NCBI GenBank assembly: GCA_001800495.1
Contig: MGVM01000004.1
Coordinates: forward strand, 1 to 18,494
DNA length: 18,494 nt
Reading direction: 5' to 3'
Source: Elusimicrobia bacterium RIFOXYB2_FULL_48_7
Lineage (GTDB): Bacteria; Elusimicrobiota; Endomicrobiia; CG1-02-37-114; XYA2-FULL-39-19
Both the position numbers and the translations under genes were made by a program. The notes under the pieces were generated by a model. That model had not been told where the DNA came from, did no database searches, and saw only the letters and a list, made by a program, of their open reading frames with translations. Below, one piece after another: positions 6,706 to 12,951 of this stretch (position 1 is the first letter of the stretch; every line of letters begins with the position of its first letter).

Positions 6706-9225
6706 ATGGTAAAAGAAAAAGACAACTCAAAAGAAAAACCGAAACAGGAACAGCCGGGCCTCCTTGAGCGCATTTTCCCGCGTAACATCGAAGACGAAAT
6801 GAAGACGTCTTACCTGGACTACTCCATGTCGGTCATCGTGGGCAGGGCCCTGCCGGACGTGCGCGACGGCTTCAAGCCGGTGCACAGGAGAATACTCTAC
6901 GCGATGAAGGAAATGGGCCTCAAGCACAACCAGGCCTACAAGAAGAGCGCCAGGATAGTCGGTGAAGTCCTGGGAAAATACCACCCGCACGGCGACGTGG
7001 CAGTTTACGATTCCATGGTGCGCATGGCGCAGGAATTTTCCCTGCGCTACCCGCTGGTTGACGGCCAGGGCAACTTCGGTTCCGTTGACGGCGACCCGCC
7101 GGCGGCCATGAGGTACACCGAGGTCCGCATAAAGAAAATATCGGACGAGATGCTTAACGACCTCGACAAGAACACCGTTGACTTCGGCCCCAATTACGAC
7201 GGCTCCCTGACGGAACCCATGCTGCTGCCGGCCAAGCTCCCGAACCTGCTTGTGAACGGTTCAAGCGGTATCGCGGTAGGCATGGCCACCAATATACCGC
7301 CGCACAACCTGACGGAAGTGGTTGACGGCATCACGGCTTACATCGCCAACCCGGAAATAGAAGTCGCCGAACTGCTCAAGATAATAAAAGGCCCGGATTT
7401 CCCTACGGCCGGCATTATCTGCGGCAAGGAAGGCATAAAGGATTATTTTGAAACAGGCCGCGGTTCCTTCATAATCCGCGCCAAGGCCGAGATAGAGGAA
7501 ATAAAAGGCGGCCGCCAGGCGATAATAATAAACGAGCTGCCCTACCAGGTAAACAAAGCGGTGTTGCTGGATAATATAGCCACCCTGGTCAAGGACAAAA
7601 AAATAGAGGACATTTCCGACATCCGCGATGAAAGCGACCGCGACGGCGTGCGCGCCGTCATAGAAGTCAAGAGAGACGGCAACGCCAGCATTGTACTGAA
7701 CCAGCTTTTCAAGAAAACCCAGCTGGAAACTTCCTTCGGTGTGATCATGCTTGCGCTTGTCGGCGGCCAGCCGAAAGTCCTGCCGATGAAGGAAATGCTG
7801 CGGAATTACGTGGAGCACAGGCGCGAGATAATAGTCAGGAGAACCAGGTTCGAACTCACCAAGGCGGAAGAAAGGGCGCATATTCTTGAAGGCCTGCGCA
7901 TAGCCATCGATAACCTGGACCGGATAATAAAGACCATCCGCGAGTCGAAGGATACCGAAACCGCGCGTATCGCCCTCATGGAAAAGTTCAAATTGTCCAA
8001 GGTGCAGGCACAGGCGATACTGGACATGCGGCTCCACCAGCTCACCGGCCTGGAACGCAAAAAACTCGAAGAAGAATACCTGGAACTCATAAAAACGATC
8101 GAAAGGCTCAAATCCATCCTGGGCGACCCAAAGAAAGTCATGAACATCATTGCCCAGGAATTGAAGGAAATAAAGGAAACCTACGGCGACGAAAGGCGCA
8201 CCAAGATCCAGTCGAAAGTCGTGGAGATGGAAATAGAGGACCTGGTGCAGGAAGAAGACGTAGTGGTAACACTTTCGCACGCGGGCTACATCAAGAGAAT
8301 GCCGGTAACCGCATACAAGTCCCAGCGCAGGGGCGGCCGCGGCGTCACGGGGGTAACCACGCGCGAGGAGGACTTTGTTGAGGATATTTTCGTCACCAAC
8401 ACCCACGCGTTCATGCTTTTCTTCACCGACAAGGGAAGAGTCTTTACCGTGCGCGTGTTCGAGATCCCCGAAGGCACCAAGGTCGCCAAGGGTAAGGCGA
8501 TAGTGAACCTGATACCCATAGGTTCGGCGGAAAAAGTTACCGCGGCTATCACAATAAAATCCTTTGAGGAAGAAAAACCCTCCTTCCTGCTCATGTGCAC
8601 GAAAGATGGCCTCGTCAAGAAAACGGAGCTCCAGGATTATTCCGAGATCCGCAAGACCGGCATCATCGGCATAAAACTCAACCAGGGCGACATGTTAATT
8701 GATGTCAAGCACATTGAAGCCAAGAGCGAGGCCGTGATTGCCACAAAGAACGGCCTGGCCATAAGGTTCAAGGAAGTCGACATCAGGCCCACGGCAAGGG
8801 CCACCCAGGGCGTCCGCGGGATAAAACTAGGGAAAGACGACCAGGTTGTGGGAATGGAAGATATAAACAAGGATGACATTCTGCTGACCGCAACTGAAAA
8901 TGGTTTCGGAAAGCGCACGGATATCTCGAAATACCGCCTGCAGTCCAGGGGCGGCAAAGGCGTCAAGAATATCAAGGCGAACGACCGCAACGGCGCCGTA
9001 GTCGGCATAAAGAAAGCGAATGACGGCGACGATATAATGCTTATCACCTCCAAGGGGATCACGATCCGGCTTCCCGTTGACGGCATACTTGTGAAGGGTA
9101 GGAATATCCAGGGGGTGCGCCTTGTGCGCCTGGAACAGGATGACAAGCTTGCCAGTATTGCCCACATTGTCAAAGAGGAAGGCGAGGAAGGCGAAAATGG
9201 CGCCGGTGCAGTCGAAAAAGTTTAG
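6706..9225 (+). CDS. gyrA: DNA gyrase subunit A
   Basis: GyrA is the DNA-cleaving and wrapping subunit of gyrase. The 839-residue product has the N-terminal VGRALPDVRDGFKPVHRRIL, the catalytic tyrosine in AAMRYTEVRIKKIS (Tyr137), the winged-helix quinolone region HPHGDVAVYDSMVRMAQ, a coiled-coil tower, and a six-bladed C-terminal domain. That last domain carries the GyrA box QRRGGRG (540-546), which marks a true gyrase and not ParC. Val98 stands where E. coli has Ser83, while Asp87 is kept. The acidic tail ends in EGEEGENGAGAVEKV. GAGGGAG 7 bases before ATG 6706 supports the start, which lies directly after the ispD stop. Confidence 0.97.
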   Translation: MVKEKDNSKEKPKQEQPGLLERIFPRNIEDEMKTSYLDYSMSVIVGRALPDVRDGFKPVHRRILYAMKEMGLKHNQAYKKSARIVGEVLGKYHPHGDVAVYDSMVRMAQEFSLRYPLVDGQGNFGSVDGDPPAAMRYTEVRIKKISDEMLNDLDKNTVDFGPNYDGSLTEPMLLPAKLPNLLVNGSSGIAVGMATNIPPHNLTEVVDGITAYIANPEIEVAELLKIIKGPDFPTAGIICGKEGIKDYFETGRGSFIIRAKAEIEEIKGGRQAIIINELPYQVNKAVLLDNIATLVKDKKIEDISDIRDESDRDGVRAVIEVKRDGNASIVLNQLFKKTQLETSFGVIMLALVGGQPKVLPMKEMLRNYVEHRREIIVRRTRFELTKAEERAHILEGLRIAIDNLDRIIKTIRESKDTETARIALMEKFKLSKVQAQAILDMRLHQLTGLERKKLEEEYLELIKTIERLKSILGDPKKVMNIIAQELKEIKETYGDERRTKIQSKVVEMEIEDLVQEEDVVVTLSHAGYIKRMPVTAYKSQRRGGRGVTGVTTREEDFVEDIFVTNTHAFMLFFTDKGRVFTVRVFEIPEGTKVAKGKAIVNLIPIGSAEKVTAAITIKSFEEEKPSFLLMCTKDGLVKKTELQDYSEIRKTGIIGIKLNQGDMLIDVKHIEAKSEAVIATKNGLAIRFKEVDIRPTARATQGVRGIKLGKDDQVVGMEDINKDDILLTATENGFGKRTDISKYRLQSRGGKGVKNIKANDRNGAVVGIKKANDGDDIMLITSKGITIRLPVDGILVKGRNIQGVRLVRLEQDDKLASIAHIVKEEGEEGENGAGAVEKV

Positions 9226-9679
9226 TTTTTTTGAACACACCGCGGACATAGGCCTTTCTGCGTACGGGAGTTCAATGAAAGAACTTTTTGAAAACGCGGC
9301 TTACGGTATGTTTTCATGCCTTGCAGGCGGGGGCCTGTCAAAAATCAGGCCGGACACGCAGGTGCAGGTAATTACCGAAGCCCCCTCCGGCGAAAGCGAG
9401 CCCCTTCTGGTGAACTTCCTCAACGAACTTCTTTACCAACACTCGACAAAGAAAATCATTTTTTCAGGTTTCAATATAACGGAACTGGGAAATAAATACC
9501 TGAGGGCGGATGTTTCCGGCCACAGGTACGATAAGCCCGGCGCGGCTAAGCCCCTGCGGGAGATCAAGGCGGCCACTTCCCATAACTTGAAAATTCAGCA
9601 TGCAGGCCGCCGCCAAGGTGCAGGCCGCCGCCAAGGTGCAGGCGGCGGCTACAGTGCAAAAATCATCCTGGATATCTAA
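9197..9679 (+). CDS. Archease-family protein
   Basis: Archease activates the RNA ligase RtcB, which joins 2',3'-cyclic phosphate or 3'-phosphate ends to 5'-OH RNA ends. The family signature FEHTADIGLSAYGSSMKELFENAAYGMF opens the protein, and EIKAATSHNLKI with the terminal ILDI matches the conserved C-terminal core. The ATG at 9197 lies inside gyrA, overlapping it by 29 bases, with GAGGAAG just upstream. An earlier in-frame GTG at 9122 would add residues unlike the family. The product has 160 residues, longer than the usual ~140, partly because of an Ala-Gly-Arg-Arg-Gln-Gly tandem repeat before the last strand. RtcB is not in the window; a partner elsewhere is inferred. Confidence 0.85.
   Translation: MAPVQSKKFSFFEHTADIGLSAYGSSMKELFENAAYGMFSCLAGGGLSKIRPDTQVQVITEAPSGESEPLLVNFLNELLYQHSTKKIIFSGFNITELGNKYLRADVSGHRYDKPGAAKPLREIKAATSHNLKIQHAGRRQGAGRRQGAGGGYSAKIILDI
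9601..9654 (+). repeat. 18-bp tandem repeat inside the archease gene
   Basis: Two perfect 18-bp units (9601-9618 and 9619-9636, beginning TGCAGGCCGCCGCC) are followed by a degenerate third unit (9637-9654). The repeat is in frame and encodes the AGRRQG doublet. The second and third units also form a perfect 9-bp inverted repeat, GCCGCCGCC (9624-9632) and GGCGGCGGC (9641-9649), with an 8-base loop, so the mRNA could form a very stable hairpin 28 bases before the archease stop. Confidence 0.85.
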
Positions 9680-9698
9680 TATATCCTGGATATATTAG
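9665..9698. repeat. 18-bp-spaced direct repeat and 23-bp palindrome at the archease stop
   Basis: ATCCTGGATAT occurs at 9665-9675 and again at 9683-9693, exactly 18 bases apart. Around the second copy lies a perfect inverted repeat: arm CTAATATATCC (9676-9686), one central T, and the complementary arm 9688-9698. The palindrome contains the archease stop codon and ends 6 bases before the next start codon. With a one-base centre it suits a dimeric DNA-binding protein or a tight mRNA stem better than a terminator, and no T-run follows. The function is inferred. Confidence 0.6.
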
Positions 9699-9704
9699 GC
9701 CATT

Positions 9705-10553
9705 ATGAAGAAACAGGAAAACATATTAAACATTATTTTCGCGCTGAACATATTCGTGATGTGCATATCGGCATATTTCACGGTTAGCGGCGTGATTTTC
9801 ATGATGGGGCATAAAAAAACAAGCGCGCCCCCAACAGCAACACAGGTACGGGAAGCGGCGCCTGCCGCAAAACCTGCGGAACAGCCCGCGCCGCCTCCGG
9901 CGCCGGCAATGGCGGAGAAAGCCGCCCCTCCGGCTGCCGCGGAAAAACCGTCGCCGGAACCGGCAAAAGAGCCGGTAAAAACGCCCGAAAAACCGCAGCC
10001 CGTGAAACCGCAGCCGCCCTTGGCGAAGGCAGCGCCGAAGAAACCCGCCTTCAAGATAAATTCCGCCACTTACATGCTTGACGATTTTAACAGCGGGGCG
10101 GCGAACAACGGCCTGGATTTTGAAACCGGTTCCGTGAGCAAATACGGCGGCACCATAAAATATTTTGTTTATAAGAGCAACCTGTCTGAAGATGCCGGCA
10201 GGGAATCGTCGCTCAAGATGATTTTCAACGTGGCGGGCACTCCCAAGGCCTACGTGAGCTACTTCAGCAAAATGGAGAATGTTGATATAAGCCGGTACAA
10301 GCGTATCGCGTTTGACGTGAAGGGAAGCGACGGCGGCGAGACATTCATGGTATCGGTAGACGACGGCGAAAAGGTAGCTAAAATGATGCTGTTTGCTTCC
10401 AGGCAGTGGCGCAAGGTGGTTGTTCCATTCGCGGGGCTGAACAAAAAAGTCAACCTGAAATATTTTGACGGCGGCATAGCAATAATGGTGGAAAACAAGA
10501 CCGCCAACTTGAAAGAAGGGTCTATTTACATAGACAATTTAACACTGGAATAA
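9705..10553 (+). CDS. Membrane-anchored protein, Pro/Ala linker and carbohydrate-binding-like domain
   Basis: I do not recognise a specific gene. The 282-residue product starts with MKKQENILN and a hydrophobic segment (about 9-33). A long Pro/Ala/Lys-rich linker (about 42-112, with repeated KPQP and PAP motifs) leads to a globular domain (about 115-282). That domain has a beta-sandwich pattern like CBM11/CIA30-type galactose-binding folds: YMLDDFNSG at its start, DISRYKRIAFDVKGSDGG in the middle, QWRKVVVPFAGL, and YIDNLTLE at the end. The likely layout is an inner-membrane anchor with the domain outside. It follows archease by 25 bases with no clear Shine-Dalgarno; the palindrome at 9676-9698 sits in that gap. 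Carbohydrate binding is a fold-based guess. Confidence 0.65.
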   Translation: MKKQENILNIIFALNIFVMCISAYFTVSGVIFMMGHKKTSAPPTATQVREAAPAAKPAEQPAPPPAPAMAEKAAPPAAAEKPSPEPAKEPVKTPEKPQPVKPQPPLAKAAPKKPAFKINSATYMLDDFNSGAANNGLDFETGSVSKYGGTIKYFVYKSNLSEDAGRESSLKMIFNVAGTPKAYVSYFSKMENVDISRYKRIAFDVKGSDGGETFMVSVDDGEKVAKMMLFASRQWRKVVVPFAGLNKKVNLKYFDGGIAIMVENKTANLKEGSIYIDNLTLE

Positions 10554-10572
10554 ATTATTTTCTGGAGGTATA

Positions 10573-11502
10573 ATGGGAATTGCAATTCAGCTTGTAATCA
10601 CGAATCTCCTGGTCATCGGGATGGGCGTGTTTGTCTTTATCCTTGTAGATAACCTGAAAAAAGCCCGGAAAGCCGCGGCGGAGCCGGGCGGCGCGCAACC
10701 TACGGGCGGGATAGACCCGGAATTCATTGACCGTATCATGGCTCTTGAAACCAAGCTGAAAAACATGCCCGCCAAGGAAGACAAGGTGGCTTATGACCAG
10801 TTGATGGAAACCAAGAGGAATATCAGCGACCTGTACGACAGGATCGAAGGCCTCACCGGCAAAAACGCGGCGTTTGAAAAAACCATGAAGGATATAAGGG
10901 AAGAAATAAAGAACGCGCCCGGAGGCAAATTTTCCGGGTCGGTCAAGGATCCGGCCGGGTCGGTTGAGGCCATGACGCTGGTGAATGAAGTTTTAAAGAA
11001 GGAAATAAACAAGGCGATGCAGCAGCAGGAGGAGGCGTTCAACGGCGCTAACGAGGAAGTCGTGGGCCGTATAAGCGCTATAGAGCAGATCTACAATAAA
11101 ATGGCCGATTCAATAGAAAGCAGCATCAACGACATGAAAAAGCAGACTGACGACAAAATCAGGAAAATGGAAGCCGCCCTTAAAAAGGCGGATGGAACCG
11201 ACTACGAACTGGTGGCAAAGCACGTGCTCAAGGAACAGAAGGACAAGCTGGACGAATTCAAGAAGGAACTCCGGGATGAATTCAAGGGCGGTCAAGATGA
11301 AGACGCTTTGCAGAAAACCATGAAAAAGCAGGACATAGTTATAAGCGGGCTTAAAGAATATGTGAAGGAAGCCCTGGACAAGTATGACAAGGCGATCGGA
11401 GAACTCGAAGAGAAGGAAAAATCGGACCAGAAGATGATAGATTTCATGGATGCCAATTTATACGAGATTAAAAAGAAACTGGACTCGCTGGGCAAAAAAT
11501 AA
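10573..11502 (+). CDS. Membrane-anchored coiled-coil protein of unknown function
   Basis: This 309-residue protein has one N-terminal hydrophobic segment (about 5-27, LVITNLLVIGMGVFVFILVDNL). Nearly all the rest is charged and helical with heptad-like spacing of Leu, Ile and Met, for example DEFIKK-like stretches, ISDLYDRIEGL, and ELEEKEKSDQKMIDFMDANLYEIKKKLDSLG at the end. No enzymatic motif is visible. GGAGG (10564-10568) 4 bases upstream supports ATG 10573. It follows the beta-sandwich protein by 19 bases, so the two membrane-anchored proteins are probably translated from one message and may act together at the envelope. Similar single-pass coiled coils serve as scaffolds, but no function can be assigned here. 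Confidence 0.7.
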   Translation: MGIAIQLVITNLLVIGMGVFVFILVDNLKKARKAAAEPGGAQPTGGIDPEFIDRIMALETKLKNMPAKEDKVAYDQLMETKRNISDLYDRIEGLTGKNAAFEKTMKDIREEIKNAPGGKFSGSVKDPAGSVEAMTLVNEVLKKEINKAMQQQEEAFNGANEEVVGRISAIEQIYNKMADSIESSINDMKKQTDDKIRKMEAALKKADGTDYELVAKHVLKEQKDKLDEFKKELRDEFKGGQDEDALQKTMKKQDIVISGLKEYVKEALDKYDKAIGELEEKEKSDQKMIDFMDANLYEIKKKLDSLGKK

Positions 11503-11508
11503 TATAAT
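11480..11508 (+). promoter_or_regulatory. Candidate promoter for trpB2
   Basis: A perfect -10 hexamer TATAAT (11503-11508) begins right after the stop codon of the coiled-coil gene. TGGACT (11480-11485), 17 bases upstream, matches 4 of 6 bases of the -35 consensus TTGACA. A start site near 11515 would leave a ~29-base leader with AGGAGGAGG (11531-11539) before ATG 11544. The -35 lies inside the upstream gene. This would let trpB2 and the following fusion gene be expressed apart from the upstream run. Confidence 0.45.
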
Positions 11509-11543
11509 CAAAAAAAGCAGCAATAACACAAGGAGGAGGTATT

Positions 11544-12905
11544 ATGGCCGACAACAAGATTTTCCTTTCAGAAAAAGACATGCCGCAGAAATGGTACAAC
11601 ATCATCCCGGATCTGCCGGAACCCATGAGCCCGTATTTGAAACCGGACGGCTCGATCATCGGCCCGGCCGACCTCGCGCCGCTTTTCCCAATGGAACTCA
11701 TAAAGCAGGAAGTCAGCCAGGAAAGATGGATAGAGATCCCGGACGACATCCTTAAGATACTTAAAATCTGGCGCCCGTCGCCGTTACACAGGGCGTTCAA
11801 CCTGGAAAAAGAGCTTAAAACACCCGCAAGGATATATTTCAAGAACGAGGGTGTATCGCCCGCGGGCAGCCACAAGCCAAACACCGCCGTCGCGCAGGCA
11901 TATTACAACAAGAAAGAAGGCGTGAAAAGAATAGCCACCGAAACCGGCGCCGGCCAGTGGGGCAGCGCGCTTTCCTTTGCCTGTAAATTATTCGACATGG
12001 AATGCACGGTTTACATGGTAAAGGTCTCCTATGAGCAGAAACCCTATAGGAGAATATTAATGGAAACCTGGGGTGCCAACGTGTTTGCGTCCCCGACAAA
12101 TAAAACAAAAACCGGCAAAGCCATTCTTGCGAAAGACCCTAACTGTAACGGCTCGCTGGGCATAGCCATTTCCGAGGCGGTGGAAGACGCTGCATCGCGC
12201 GAAGACACGAAATATTCATTGGGCAGCGTGCTTAACCATGTATGCATGCACCAGACAATAATGGGGCTGGAAATGCAGAAACAGCTGCAGATAGCCGGCG
12301 AGAAACCGGATATTATCGTGGGCTGCGTGGGCGGCGGCAGCAATTTCGCCGGGTTCACATTCCCGTTTGTCCCTGAAAAATTGAAAGGTTCAAAAATACG
12401 GCTGATAGCCGTTGAACCCACCTGCTGCCCATCGCTTACCAAGGGCGATTACCGCTATGATTACGGCGATACCGGAAAGATGGCCCCGATTGCCCTGATG
12501 TATACGCTTGGGCATGATTTTGTGCCGCCGGGAATTCACGCGGGCGGACTGAGGTACCACGGGGCGTCACCGCTTGTTTCTATGCTTGTCAAAAAAGGGA
12601 TTGTGGAATCCAGGGCTTACACCCAGAACCCGTGTTTTGAAGCGGCAGTATTGTTTGCCCGCACGGAAGGCTATCTGCCGGCGCCGGAAACATCGCACGC
12701 CATAAGAGCCGCCATAGACGAAGCCATAAAATGCAGAGAAACAAAGGAAGCAAAATGCATTGTTATCGGTTTCAGCGGCCACGGCCATTTCGACCTTGCC
12801 GCCTACGAAAATTATAACAGCGGCAAGCTTGTTGATTACGCTTACCCGGAAGAAAAAATAAAAGCATCACTGAAAGCGATGCCGGTAATAACGCCGAAGA
12901 TGTAA
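11544..12905 (+). CDS. trpB2: TrpB2-type tryptophan synthase beta-chain homologue
   Basis: TrpB2 enzymes are PLP-dependent beta-chain homologues that condense indole with a serine-type donor and usually act without the alpha subunit TrpA. The 453-residue length, the long N-terminal arm, and the motifs ARIYFKNEGVSPAGSHKPNT, ETGAGQWGSALS and GHDFVPPGIHAGGLRYHG are typical of TrpB2 and not of classical TrpB (about 400 residues). PLP should attach to Lys111 in GSHKPN, and the phosphate loop is GGGSN (263-267). AGGAGGAGG four bases before ATG 11544 is a strong RBS. No trpA lies nearby. Some archaeal TrpB2 proteins have been reported to use O-phosphoserine, so the donor here is open. The next gene encodes a serine-forming enzyme. 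Confidence 0.92.
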   Translation: MADNKIFLSEKDMPQKWYNIIPDLPEPMSPYLKPDGSIIGPADLAPLFPMELIKQEVSQERWIEIPDDILKILKIWRPSPLHRAFNLEKELKTPARIYFKNEGVSPAGSHKPNTAVAQAYYNKKEGVKRIATETGAGQWGSALSFACKLFDMECTVYMVKVSYEQKPYRRILMETWGANVFASPTNKTKTGKAILAKDPNCNGSLGIAISEAVEDAASREDTKYSLGSVLNHVCMHQTIMGLEMQKQLQIAGEKPDIIVGCVGGGSNFAGFTFPFVPEKLKGSKIRLIAVEPTCCPSLTKGDYRYDYGDTGKMAPIALMYTLGHDFVPPGIHAGGLRYHGASPLVSMLVKKGIVESRAYTQNPCFEAAVLFARTEGYLPAPETSHAIRAAIDEAIKCRETKEAKCIVIGFSGHGHFDLAAYENYNSGKLVDYAYPEEKIKASLKAMPVITPKM

Positions 12906-12913
12906 CACTATTC

Positions 12914-12938
12914 CGGGGACACAATACTTATTTCCCCG
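12914..12938 (+). promoter_or_regulatory. Hairpin upstream of the GcvT-SHMT start
   Basis: CGGGGA (12914-12919) pairs with TCCCCG (12933-12938) across a 13-base loop, in the 46-base gap between trpB2 and the fusion gene. No T-run follows, so it is a poor terminator. It ends 13 bases before ATG 12952, where a ribosome binding site should be but is not seen. A role in controlling entry into the fusion gene is possible but unproven. Confidence 0.35.
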
Positions 12939-12951
12939 CCTGCTTATATTT

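Noticed and set aside
7261..8406. 381-codon open frame on the minus strand opposite gyrA
   Set aside because: The same kind of shadow; gyrA is continuous on the + strand with all its motifs, and the minus translation is low in family-like patterns.
6706..9225. ParC (topoisomerase IV) in place of GyrA
   Set aside because: The GyrA box QRRGGRG at residues 540-546 and the full six-blade C-terminal region mark a gyrase.
11544..12905. Classical TrpB (TrpB1)
   Set aside because: The length of 453 residues, the long N-terminal arm and the IHAGGLRYHG motif are TrpB2 features, and no trpA is adjacent.
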